A stretch of 64,000 nucleotides of DNA, taken from Euphorbia lathyris. Its lineage: Eukaryota > Streptophyta > Magnoliopsida > Malpighiales > Euphorbiaceae. This document shows positions 33,023 to 44,099 of the stretch, piece after piece. Below the pieces are notes generated by a model that made no database searches, was not told the DNA's origin, and worked only from the letters and a program-made list of their open reading frames with translations. Each line of letters opens with the position of its first letter. Within the stretch, counting starts at the first letter, position 1. Position numbers and translations under genes: made by a program. The stretch is from the NCBI RefSeq assembly GCF_963576675.1, contig NC_088911.1, positions 82,551,256 to 82,615,255 on the forward strand. The letters are read 5' to 3'.

Positions 33023-33640
33023 GTTATTAAAAGGCTTCTCGAGCTTCTCGAACGCCTCCTAGAAATCACATAAACAACCCCATGTTGTTATCGATTGACC
33101 AAAACGTGAGCTACCCGATGAGGTCCTCGCTCAACCACACTTGATGTTATTTAAAGGCTTCTGGAGCTTCTCGAACGCCTCCTAGCAATCGCATAAACAA
33201 CCCCATGTTGTTATCGATTGACCAAGACGTGAGCTACCCGATGAGGTCCTCGCTCAATAACACTTGATGTTATTCAAAGGCTTCTCAAGCTTCTCGAACG
33301 CCTCCTAGTAATCTCATAAACAACCCCATGTTGTTATCGATTGACCAAAACACGAGCTACCCGATGAGGTCCTCGCTCAATAACACTTGATGTTATTCAA
33401 AGGCTTCTCGAGCTTCTCGAACGTCCCCTAGCAATCGCATAAACAACCCCATGTTGTTACCGATTGACCAAGACGCGAGCTACCCGATGAGGTCCTCGCT
33501 CAATAACACTTGATGTTATTCAAAGGCTTCTCGAGCTTCTCGAACGCCTCCTAGCAATCGCATAAATAACCCCATGTTGTTACCAATTTAACAAAACACG
33601 AGCCACCCGCTGAGGTCCTCGCTCAATAACACTATCTGTC
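33023..33640 (+). repeat. 123-bp tandem repeat, five units plus a remnant
   Basis: Units begin near 33023, 33146, 33269, 33392 and 33515, each holding GGCTTCTCGAGCTTCTCGAA, ACAACCCCATGTTGTTA (itself an inverted repeat) and CCCGATGAGGTCCTCGCTCA. A decayed sixth starts at about 33637. Located between pol and the antisense ORF, where Tat elements often carry tandem repeats. Confidence 0.92.
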
Positions 33641-33845
33641 AGTCAAAGGCCCCTCGAGCAGCTCGAATGCCTAAACAAACACTTCAATGGTACAAACCGT
33701 TAACCAGGATACAAATTTTGAAGACTCGAAAAAGCGTCACAAAGTTCATTAACGAAGGGTGATACATTACACATACATCAAAAGCACATACGCAATACAA
33801 AAATCTAACAAACATCAATAGAAAACCAACATCCACTAAGGCTGC
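33641..33845. other. Tat 3' untranslated sequence up to the Ogre-like insertion
   Basis: No gene; ends at CACTAAGGCTGC where the next LTR begins. Confidence 0.5.
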
Positions 33846-36197
33846 TGTTAGACGAGGTGCCGCGGCCTAATCTCCCGGGCGGACCGGGGGGTGGACAACC
33901 TCATGGCGACGTAAGCGGTGATTAGCGCCGAAAGCAACCAATCACGGAATCAAGCTGCTCGGCAGGACCGAAGCTCGGAGATATGGAAGAGTCGCCACCC
34001 ACGAATGGGAAAATGAACACCGATCCCTTGCGGGAGACCGGTGTGGGTTCGGGAAACTTAGGTACGAGTCGAGAAGGCTAGCTCCTTTCCGGAGAAAGGC
34101 TACTAGGCACCCCGACATCGCCCGGTTATGAACCACCGGCCTCCTACTCAGCATGTTAGGCGATAACGGACTAATCGTATACTTCTTTAAGTTTAAAATT
34201 CATTTGAAACCCTTTTCTTTCTCTTTTTGGAAACCGTTTTGAGCATATGATATTGAAAAGCCACATCAGTAAAGAATCACCCATTTATGTTTATACATAC
34301 ACAGAGAGGGGGAAGAAAGAAGTGATTTATTTACAACCGTATTTAAATGTTATGTTGTGTGTCTATTCTACATTAACTTATTTCCCCAAAACGATGTTTA
34401 TTACATGGTTCGCGCCTTAATCGCCGTTGGAACGATTGAGGTGCGTTTTAAAGCCCCGTTGGATGAAGTTTACCCGAATCGCCGTTGGAACGACTCGAGT
34501 ATTTGAAGACGTTTGTGATAAAAACCTTTTAACGAGAAAACGTGCTTAAACATACAAGTCAATTTTATTTTGTACAAATTCTTTAAGAAAGTGATTCGAA
34601 AATTCTATTATTCACAACGAAAACGATTTTAATTACAATAATCCTTTAATCCGCCTTTGGAACGGACTAAGGTTTTAAAACGTGGTGTTTTGAAGACGGT
34701 TTGAAATGCTAACAAAAACGACTCTATTTATTCACATTAGGAAACTCCAAAAATTCATTAGTTTAAATAATTCAATTGAAAACTCTCTTTTTTGTGATTT
34801 ATTTTCCCCACTTATTTAATGGACTCTCTAATTGTTATACTTACAACAATAAACTTATTTAAACTAATATTCACACTCAAATAAAGCCTTCTTGGAACAT
34901 GGACCCATGAATGGGCCAAAAGAATAAAGAAAATAGTTTAGACACATATATATATATATACATTTAAATCAAAAAGGAGAAGATAAGAAAATAAGAGTTA
35001 ATAAAAGGAAACTATATAATACATATATGAAAATGCTAGATAAAATACATTTATACTTTAAAAATGCTAAAACAATAAGTAAATCTTATGGATAAGAAAA
35101 TAATATTTACCCAAAAATAACTTCCTTCAATAATTAACGAAATAACCCAAATGTTACTAAAACTATACATATATATACATAATTAATATAGTTTAAATAC
35201 CAAAAATGACATATACTAATATCCATCCATTGTTTCTCAAAATATCAAATAACTAATATTTAAACATAGCCTAAGTTAATAAAAAGGAAATACGTATATA
35301 TATATTTATACTTATATTGTAAAATAAAATAAAAATGATATACCAATATTCTAAAATAAATATATATACTAAAATTCTTTAATAATTTGAAAAGAATATG
35401 TTACGTAATTATATATATATACTAAGGATTAAAAGTCTAAAACTTAAGAAAAAGGGACCGAAATGACATTTTTTACATTTTGGCAGATTTACCGACGGAA
35501 AATCCGTCGGTAAACAACCTTTAGTGACAGAAATGGCAAATTACAGCAGCACTCCAACATTTTCCAAATTTATTCAAAAGCATTAAATTAAATCTAATTC
35601 AATCGTTTTGGACTTCCGAACTACCAAAGATGGATCATAGTTGAAAACGGAAGTTCCTAAAACGATGTTTTTATTTTAAAACGTTATTTGGAAACCTCTT
35701 TTAAATCAAAAACTTATAATTACAACATTTTTGATACCCGAACTACCTTTTTATCGGATCACGGTTCGTATGGGGATATCCAAAACGAGGTTTTTATTTT
35801 AAAACGAAACCGAATTTTATTTAACACGAAACGAAAATTAAATAAATACGCTAACTAAATAAAACGTGACAAAATAAATAAATGACTAAAGGAATAAAAA
35901 CTATAGCATAAAAAAAATAAATAGAAGGAGAGAAATAAATTAAATAAAATAAAGAGTCTAGTCCTCGGATAATACCTTTGATTCGGTATCTGACAGTCGA
36001 AGCCGATTGATTCCACGAACCGCGAGCTCCCGATTTTAATAAAAATTTAGTAAAAATTGAACTTAGGAAATTTGGAATTTTTGAGGAAAAAAAATATTTT
36101 TCTCAAAAAAAATCCACTCTCTCTCTCTCTAAAAATGTTTAGAGTGAGAAAGTTTTCCTCCCAAAAAAGGCCCCCTCTTCACCTTGGGATCCGTGCC

Positions 36198-36205
36198 TTT
36201 ATATA
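36198..36205 (-). promoter_or_regulatory. Putative TATA box of LTR 1
   Basis: TATATAAA on the minus strand. The palindrome array lies immediately upstream (higher coordinates). Confidence 0.6.
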
Positions 36206-36223
36206 GGAAAACGGATCCCGGAA

Positions 36224-36397
36224 CAATGGGCGACGCCCAAAAAAAATTGGGCGTCGCCCATTGTGGTTGGGCGGCCGCCCAACCTAGTGTTGGGCTACCG
36301 CCCAACCTAGTGTTGGGCGCCCGCGCCCAACCCTCGTCGGGCGTCCGCCCGACGCGTTGGGCGTTCGCCCGACGTGGTTGGGTGCCCGCCCGGCGAC
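36224..36397 (-). repeat. Palindrome array of LTR 1
   Basis: A perfect 17-bp hairpin (arms 36224-36240 and 36247-36263, A6 loop) followed by six tandem near-palindromes of the form GTTGGGCGNNCGCCCAAC at 36266, 36289, 36312, 36336, 36356 and 36377. Further GC-rich sequence runs to 36554. Confidence 0.92.
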
Positions 36398-38893
36398 CCT
36401 CGGGGCGTGACCCGCGCCGTCGGACGCGTGCACTCCGTGGCCGCCGAACGCGCGTTCCGCGCAGCTAGACGCTCGCACGTCGCGGCCGTCGAACGCGCGC
36501 CTCGCGCTGCTAGGCACGTGTGCTCAACGGCCCACGAGGGCGCGCACCGCCAGCTGTTAGACGAGGTGCCGCGGCCTAATCTCCCGGGCGGACCGGGGGT
36601 GGACAACCTTATGGCGACGTAAGCGGTGATTGGCGCCGAAAGCAACCAATCGTGGAATCAAGCTGCTCGGCAGGACCGGAGCTCGAAGATATGGAAGAGT
36701 CGCCACCCACGAATGGGAAAATGAACACCGATCCCTTGCGGGAGACCGGTGTGGGTTCGGGAAACTTAGGTACGAGCCGAGAAGGCTAGCTCCTTTCCGG
36801 AGAAAGGCTACTAGGCACCCCGACATCGCCCGGTTATGAACCACCGGCCTCCTACTCAGCATGTTAGGCGATAACGGACTAATCGTATACTTCTTTAAGT
36901 TTAAAATTGATTTGAAACCCTTTTCTTTCTCTTTTTAGAAACCGTTTTGAGCATATGATATTGAAAAGCCACACCAGTAAAGAATCACCCATTTATGTTT
37001 GTACATACACAGAGAGGGGGAAGAAAGAAGTGGTTTATTTACAACCGTGTTAAATATTATGTCGTGTGCTTATTCCACATTAACTTATTTCCCCAAAACA
37101 GATTTATTTACATGGTTCGCACCTTAATCGCCGTTGGAACGATTAGGGTGCGTTTCACAACCCCGTTTGATGAAGTTCACTCGAATCGCCGTTGGAACGA
37201 CTCGAATATTTGAAAACGTTTGAGATAAAAACCTTTAATGAGAAAACGTGGTTAAACATACAAGTCAATTTCACTTTGTACAAATTCTTTAAGGAAATGG
37301 TTCAAAACTCTATTATTTGCCAAGAAAACGATTTTAATTACAATGTTCGCTTAATCCGTCGTTGGAACGGGCTAAGGTTTTAAAACGTGATATTTTGAAG
37401 ACGGTTTGAAATATTAACAAGAATGCCTCTATTTATTTACATTACAAAAAAACATTAGTTTAAATAATTCAATTTGAAAACTCTTTTTTTGTGATTTATT
37501 TTCCCCACTTATTTAATGGACTCTCTACTTATTATAATCACATTAACAAATCCATTTAAACCACCATTTATACTTAAACAAAGCCCACTTGAAATATGGG
37601 CCCATGAATGGGCCAAAAGAATAAAGAAAATAACTTAACATATACATATACATTTAAATCAAAAGGAGATTATGAGAATAAAAATTAATAAAAAGGGACT
37701 ACATAATACATATATGAAAATACTATATATAGTACATTTACATTTTAAAAGTGTTGAAAATAGCAAATGAATCTTATAACTAGGAAAATAACATTTATCC
37801 AAAAATAATAATCAATGAAATAACCCAACTATCCCAAAACTACATATATACATAATAATTATTATAGTTTTAAACATCAAAAATAATATATACTAATATC
37901 TACTAATTATCTCCCCAAAATGCCCAAGTAAATAACATTTAAAATAGAATTTAATGTAACTTGAATGGATAACAATAAAAAGGAAGGTAATATAATATAT
38001 ACATATATATAAAAATAGAGTAAAAATGGAAAAAACCAATCTCCTAAAATAATCATATATTAAAGTTCTAAAACAATTTGAAAATCATATATTAACTAAC
38101 TATATATATGTATACTAAGGATTAAAAGTCTAAAAGTTAAGAAAAAGGGACCGAAATAACATTTTTTACATTTGAGCAGATTTACCGACGGAAAATCCGT
38201 CGGTAAACAGCATTTAGTGACAGAATTGGCAAATTACAGCAGCACTCCAATATTTTCCAGATTTATTCAAAAGCTTTAAATTAAATCTAATTCAATCGTT
38301 TTGCACTTCCGAACTACCAAAGATGGATCATAGTTGAAAACGGAAGTTCCTAAAACGATGTTTTCATTTTAAAACGTTATTTGGAAACCTCTTTTAAATT
38401 AAAAAACTTATAATTACAACATTTTCGATACCCGAACTACCTTTTTATCGGATCACGGTTCGTATTGGGATATCCAAAACGAGGTTTTTTATTTTAAAAC
38501 AAAACCGAATTTTATTTAACACGAAACGAAAATTAAATAAATACGCTAACTAAATAAAACGTGACAAAATAAATAAATAACTAAAGGAATAAAAACTATA
38601 GCATAAAAAAATAAATAGAAAGAGAGCATAAATTAAATAAAATAAAGAGTCTAGTCCTCGGATAATACCTTTAATTCAGTATCTGACCGTCGAAACCGAT
38701 TGATTCCACGAACCGCGAACTTCCGTTTTTTTTATGAAAAATTTAGTAAATTGAACTTAGGAAATTTGGAATTTTTGAGAAAAAAAAAATATTTTTCTCA
38801 AAAAAAAATCCACTCTCTCTCTCTCTAAAAATGTTTAGAGTGAGAAAGTTTTCCTCTCAAAAAAGGCCTCTTCTTTACCTTGGGATTCGTGCC

Positions 38894-38901
38894 CTTATAT
38901 A
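38894..38901 (-). promoter_or_regulatory. Putative TATA box of LTR 2
   Basis: TATATAAG on the minus strand, same position as in LTR 1 and LTR 3. Confidence 0.6.
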
Positions 38902-38923
38902 GGGAAACGGATCCCGGAACAAT

Positions 38924-39137
38924 GGGCGACGTCCAAAAAAAATTTGGGCGTCACCCATTGTGGTTGGGCGGCCGCCCAACCTAGTGTTGGGCTACCGCCC
39001 AACAATAGTTGGGCGATCGCCCAACGGCGTTGGGCGAGCGCCCAACGCGAGGTTGGGCGCCCGCTCCCAACCCTCGTCGGGCGTCCGCCCGACGTGTTGG
39101 GCGTTCGCCCGACGTGGTTGGGTGCCCGCCCGGCGAC
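38924..39137 (-). repeat. Palindrome array of LTR 2
   Basis: An imperfect first hairpin (CAATGGGCGACGTCC with GGGCGTCACCCATTG), then eight tandem near-palindromes at 38963, 38986, 39008, 39029, 39052, 39076, 39096 and 39117. Two units more than LTR 1 (those centred GATC and GAGC). Confidence 0.92.
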
Positions 39138-39550
39138 CCTCGGGGCGTGCCCCGCGCCGTCGGACGCGTGCATACCGTGGCCGCCGAGCGCGCGTTCCGC
39201 GCAGCCAGACGCTCGCACGTCGCGGCTGTCGAACGCGCGCCTCGCGCTGCCAGGCACGTGTGCTCAACGGCCCACGAGGGCGCGCACCGCCAGCGGTCCC
39301 AGGCATTGCTCGGACGTTGAGAGCGTGCCATTCGCGATGCGTCCGACGGAAGCCGCGCGCACGTCTCGAGCCGTCAAGCGGGCGTTCGACCATCGTCGTC
39401 CGCGTGCGGGATGCCGTTGCGTGCCCGCGCCGTGCCGTTAATTTTCCTCCACTTATTATTCTTTATATATTTTTCAAAACTTCCGGAATCAATCGCTTCG
39501 ACCGTCTTGTTTTAGGTTTTCGTCACAGGTCCTCCGACTCGGTGTCTACA

Positions 39551-39567
39551 GTTGCCCCTACTTTTTT
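39551..39567 (-). promoter_or_regulatory. Polypurine tract
   Basis: Minus strand AAAAAAGTAGGGGCAAC directly before TGTAGACACC of the 3' LTR; plus-strand priming site. Confidence 0.75.
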
Positions 39568-39755
39568 ATTTTGACAGTGATGTGTGTGGTTCGAAAACGT
39601 TTTTTTGCTAACGTAACACATACAATGTAAAACATATAAAAGTAAAAGACACGTAACGAGTAGGAGGAAACATACCTGACCTTTGCGCTGCACGCTCCGG
39701 CATTGCTCTCTGACTGCATCAGACTCTGCTTCGGGCTGCACCCTAGTTCACGACC

Positions 39756-40330
39756 GCGTGGATAATGGCTAAATAGCTACCCTAGTTTACGACCGCGGGG
39801 ATAATGGCTAAACAGCTACCCTATTTCAATATTGCGGGGATAATGGCTAAATAGCTACCCTGATTTACGACTGCGGGGATAATGGCTAAATAGCTACCCT
39901 ATTTCAAGATTGCGGGGATAATGGCTAAACAGCTACCCTATTTCAAGATTGCGGGGATAATGGCTAAACAGCTACCTTATTTCAAGATTGCGGGGATAAT
40001 GGCTAAACAGCTACCCTATTTCAAGATTGCGGGGATAATGGCTAAACAGCTACCCTATTTCAAGATCGCGAGGATAATGGCTAAACAGCTACCCTGATTT
40101 ACGACTGTGGGGATAATGGCTAAACAGCTACCCTATTTCAAGATTGCAGGGATAATGGCTAAACAGCTACCCTATTTCAAGATTGCGGGGATAATGGCTA
40201 AACAGCTACCCCATTTCAAGATTGCGGGGATAATGGCTAAACAGCTACCCTATTTCAAGATTGCGGGGATAATGGCTAAACAGCTACCCCATTTCAAGAT
40301 CGCGGGGATAATGGCTAAACAGCTACCCTA
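39756..40330. repeat. 39-bp tandem repeat family A (about 15 units)
   Basis: Unit GGGGATAATGGCTAAACAGC + TACCCTATTTCAAGATTGC. Because 39 is divisible by 3 the plus frame stays open (G-I-M-A-K-Q-L-P-Y-F-K-I-A repeats), but this is antisense to the element. Early units carry GTTTACGACCGC instead of TTTCAAGATTGC. Confidence 0.95.
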
Positions 40331-40350
40331 GTCTACGATCTTAGGTAAAT

Positions 40351-40690
40351 ATGGCTCAAAAGCAACTCCGGTCTGCGACCATGAGTCAGATGGCTCAAAA
40401 GCAACTCCGATCTGCGACCGTGAGTCAGATGGCTCAAAAGCAACTCCGGTCTGCGACCGTGAGTCAGATGGCTCAAAAGCAACTCCGGTCTGCGACCGTG
40501 AGTCAGATGGCTCAAAAGCAACTCCGGTCTGCGACCGTGAGTCAAATGGCTCAAAAGCAACTCCGGTCTGCGACCGCGAGTCAGATGGCTCAAAAGCAAC
40601 TCCGATCTGCGACCGCGAGTCAGGTGGCTCAAAAGCAACTCCGGTCTGCGACCGTGAGTCAAAATGGCTCAAAAGCAACCCTGGTCTCTA
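40351..40690. repeat. 39-bp tandem repeat family B (about 9 units)
   Basis: Unit ATGGCTCAAAAGCAACTCCG + GTCTGCGACCGTGAGTCAG. Same length and phase as family A and visibly related (ATGGCT-AA-AGC-AC-CC). Open in three frames only because of periodicity. Confidence 0.95.
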
Positions 40691-41079
40691 AATCGACCGC
40701 AGGTGTGTAGTGATGCATATAGATGGATGAATGTAGCCTAGTCTATGGATGCATGTAAACACCTATGTGTGTGTGTAGGTGACTGTGCGTGTGTTTGAAT
40801 GTGCATAAGTGTGGCTTATGTGTTTTGCTTTATGCGGATGTATGGACATGTGTGTATGCGAACTATGTACATGTGGATGAAATGCTCGGATGGATTCCCT
40901 TTTCATAGGCTTGGAGGATTTTTGTAGCTTCAGATCAAGAAATGATGTTTCGGGCCGTCCCCAAGGAGTGCGAGGATGAGGGCGAGGTTAAGTTTGAAAC
41001 CAAGGGTTGTAAGGATAAGGATTTGGTCTTGATGAGCTCGTGTCAAAGGGGCTCTCGCTTTTAACCAGAGTTTGACGTA

Positions 41080-42035
41080 TTCATTTTTTCCCTAATTTTT
41101 GCCTGAGCTGCCCTTTTCGGGTTTTCAACTCAACGGGATCTCTCCGATGTTCTCTATCTCTCCTTTTGCATGAACTGCCCCTAGGGGTTTTCAATTCATC
41201 TTTTCTATATCTCACTGATTTTCTCTATCTCTCCTTTTGCTTGGATCGCCTCTTTGGAGGTTTTCAATCCAACCTTTTTGTTCAATTTTTCTTCTCTTTT
41301 TCTTTCTTTCTTGATTGTGAATGATACCGGATAGCACAGGGGGTTTATATTCACGGGCCATTTCTATACTAATCATTTGATGATGAGTTCATGCCTGATG
41401 CCTTCGTTAATGGAGAAGCTTCCGGAGTGAGATGGATGTTGATCTGATTGTAGGGTCGTGCCCCCGATTAAAGTTACCGTCTTGGTGTAGGTTAGAAGTT
41501 GATGTGGGCGTATGCCCCTGCCAACTCGAGGTGAGATTTCGTGTGCGCCAAACTAGGGATACTGCCGTTGGGAGTAGCTATGGAGGAGAGACGCTTCGGT
41601 CGAAGTTTGACCCTTGAGAGGACCACATAGGAGCAGAGGAACCAGACTTCATGGAGCATGAGAGAGAGGAATAGTCTTTTTTTTTTTAGTTTTTCTTTTT
41701 TATAGATTTTGGATCGGTTTATGGGTGTTGGGGTGATTTCAGTTGAGATGGGGTGCCTATTGATGCGGGTGTTTTTATGGCAAATGCAACCGTCTAGCTT
41801 AAGTAAAGCACTTGGCAAACATACATTGAGTTGATTACTGCTCAGTTTATTAACCACTGTCACCGAAGTATGCCCTTTCGGGTTTTCACACTTCAGTTAT
41901 TTTAACTCTCTCCTTCTATCCCCGGAATTTTCAAATAAGCGCCCCACGGGGTTTTCACTTATTGGGGTGTCCCTTATTGTTGCATAGGCCGTCCTTTGCG
42001 GATTTTCAACCTATCGGGATTTTCTTTCTTTCTTT
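41080..42035. repeat. Degenerate GGTTTTCAA repeats
   Basis: Recurrent blocks such as GCCCTTTTCGGGTTTTCAACTC (41109), TGCCCCTAGGGGTTTTCAAT (41178), GCCTCTTTGGAGGTTTTCAA (41248), GCCCTTTCGGGTTTTCACAC (41872), GCCCCACGGGGTTTTCAC and GTCCTTTGCGGATTTTCAAC. Each contains a small CC..GG hairpin ahead of TTTTCAA. Confidence 0.75.
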
Positions 42036-42989
42036 TTTTTTTATTTTTATGAGAAGGATTCCTCGGTTCCCTCGAGATTGATTAAAGTTCTGAACTTTGT
42101 TGCCGCCTTCGGCTTCCCTTGACTACGCATTTGATCTTTCTTCGTTACAGTGAGCTTTTCTCGTACATTTGATTACACATTTGTTGGACAATGTCAACCG
42201 TTCTTGCCACCTTGATGCCTCTTGGCTGATCACGTCAGCTTTTGATTTATTTTCTTTTACTTCCGATTGACTTGACTTTGCCCCAGGGCCTTTTTAGCAT
42301 CATTTTTTTTCTTCTTCCTTTGTTTAACTTTGAGTCATCATAGGTCTAACCCTTTCGTTGATCCTGGAACAAAATACTTTATCGCTGATAGGTTAGTTGC
42401 CCCCGCCTCGTTCTAAATGGCGCACTCCTGTACTTGTGTCCCCCCTTGGGGGGAGAAATCTTTGTCGGTGCCTCAGTGTAAGTATGGCTCTGAGGGCTTG
42501 TTGCTTGCTCCATATTTTCTTTTCTTTTTCTCTCTTTTGGACTTTGTTGATTGTCGCTCAATCTTCTTCTTGGCAAAAGCCGGTGAGAACCCTTCGTTTT
42601 ATGGATCTACGTCCGACTTATCATTGTAGAGTCAGGGAATCGCTTCTCATGATTTATTTTGCTTTTTTTTTATTCTCTTAATTTTCTCTCTTCAGTGGTT
42701 AAGTACTGAGCAATAAGTATATTCTAGAGCTTATGTCCGTGCCATGATAGAAGCGGGAATATCTCAATTAAGTGGATATCAAATGTAAGTACGTATGTTT
42801 AGGATAAACTTGCGGAAACAAAATTTCATTGAATTCAAAAGGAGGTTAATAACATCTTGTGGAATAGAAGATAAAATAAAAGACAAGGATAAAGACTACA
42901 AGTGCAATCCTCTCTCTCATACTACTTCAGGAAGCTTCAAGTTCTCCTGCTTCATAAGCGTCCTCAATCTAGAGAACCTCTTCTTTCGT

Positions 42990-43799
42990 TTATCCTGATC
43001 CATGGTAGACCTCACCGTTCAAGGAACAAGTCGAAGACTTCATCCGCTGAGAAGGATCTGGGTCACTTATCTTCCCAGCTTCGATGAGATCTTGGATTTC
43101 ATGCTTCAACTTCATGCAAGTGCTTGTTTCGTGACCATATTTCTGGTGGAAGTGGCAGTAGCCCCTGCGTTTGACTAATTCAGTGGTTGGACCTCCCGTG
43201 GCTGGTAGGGGATGAAGTATATCATGCATTTGTAGACCCTCCAACACTTCTAATAAGGGTTGAGTGAAAGTGGAGAATTCCCTTCCCTCCCTTCTATACT
43301 GAGTGGGCGACGGAGGGCGAACAACCCTGGTAATCTCATGTCCCCGATGGTGTGGATCTTGTTGTGTTCGTGAAATATGGTGTGAGACTACCCTTGGTGG
43401 AGTGAATATTTGTGGATTAACTTGTGACGCGAGCTGGAACATAGGTTTCTCCACAATAGCTTTTGGGATCTCTGCGACCAGTGACTCGCTCAGGACCTCC
43501 CTGACCAACCTTTTCAGCTCTATCTTGAATTCATCTGAAGCAAGGATATCGGGAAGAACTCGCTCGATTTCTGCTCTGAGATTGAAATCTCCTATCATCT
43601 CTTGGGAATTTTCAACCCCCTCATGCTTAGTATTCTCCGGATCATTAAGAGCACGTTTGAACTCATCAGAAAAGATGTATTTGGCTAAAGCCCCTTGCAC
43701 ACGGCTCTCAAGATTGTGGTTTGAATTGCTGGACTGGGCCATGAGTTGGGTTTCTAACAAGGAAAGAGAAAGGATCAGTGAGTGGAGCTTTTTAGGCAT
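42990..43799 (-). CDS. Gag-derived ORF of the Ogre-like element
   Basis: A 269-codon frame; a second Met at 43742 (MAQSSNSN) may be the true start. The C-terminal part has YCHFHQKYGHETSTCMKLKH then IQDLIEAGKI, the zinc-knuckle form (C-x2-H..G-H-x4-C) of Ogre/Tat gag. The N-terminal 150 residues (FSDEFKRAL, ASDEFKIELKRLVREVL) show a twice-used DEFK-type helical block and no domain I know. Most of the capsid region seems absent. Flanked by repeats and no pol follows. The frame is intact, so it may still be translated. Confidence 0.75.
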   Translation of the reverse strand: MPKKLHSLILSLSLLETQLMAQSSNSNHNLESRVQGALAKYIFSDEFKRALNDPENTKHEGVENSQEMIGDFNLRAEIERVLPDILASDEFKIELKRLVREVLSESLVAEIPKAIVEKPMFQLASQVNPQIFTPPRVVSHHISRTQQDPHHRGHEITRVVRPPSPTQYRREGREFSTFTQPLLEVLEGLQMHDILHPLPATGGPTTELVKRRGYCHFHQKYGHETSTCMKLKHEIQDLIEAGKISDPDPSQRMKSSTCSLNGEVYHGSG

Positions 43800-44099
43800 T
43801 ATGAATTTTGATGATGCACGTGCGATGCGAATGCTAAAGCTATCTACTTGTGCCTCCTATAGATGGATGTATGATTTATGCATGATTCGTGGTCTGCGCT
43901 TTATTTCTTACAACATAAACACGATTTGACTGGAGCTAAACCCCTTCTTCTTTTTTCTTTTCTTTTTTTTTTCTTTTTTTTTACCAGAGCCGTCGGCAGT
44001 ACTTTGGTCGTTTGTGCTAACTTACCTGTTTGGAAGTGCCGATGCCTAAAACCATTTCAACTGTTATACACACATTAGTACGAACCCTACAAGTTCACC

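Larger units (their letters stand above)
33846..36554 (-). mobile_element. Ogre-like LTR 1, truncated (2,709 bp)
   Basis: Plus-strand start TGTTAGACGAGG is the LTR's 3' end; orientation is minus. Collinear with LTR 2 but more diverged, and it stops at ACCGCCAGC (36554), where LTR 2 begins. The missing ~290 bases would continue GGTCCCAGGC as in LTR 2 at 39294. So the second element inserted into this LTR, and the missing end should lie beyond 52647 but has been deleted. Contains hairpin 35489-35513 and palindrome array 36224-36397. Confidence 0.9.
36555..39550 (-). mobile_element. Ogre-like LTR 2, complete (2,996 bp; 3' LTR)
   Basis: TGTTAGACG..GTGTCTACA on the plus strand, so minus orientation. 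Adjacent internal sequence on the right begins with a polypurine tract (minus strand AAAAAAGTAGGGGCAAC). Nearly identical to LTR 3 over their shared length (a few single-base and short indel differences seen), so the element inserted recently. Features: minus-strand TATA 38894-38901, hairpin 38182-38206, TTCCAACG hairpins near 37118-37152, 37180-37210 and 37350-37380, palindrome array 38924-39137. Confidence 0.92.

Noticed and set aside
33023..33640. CRISPR-like array
   Set aside because: The 123-bp units are contiguous tandem copies without unique spacers, in a plant retrotransposon.
36184..36645. Several 77-112-codon ORFs over the GC-rich palindrome array (also 38895-39574)
   Set aside because: High GC gives few stops in all six frames; peptides are Arg/Ala/Pro-rich by composition only.
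40328..40710. Overlapping 109-119-codon ORFs over the 39-bp array
   Set aside because: Open in several frames at once because the repeat length is a multiple of three; no start context or domain.
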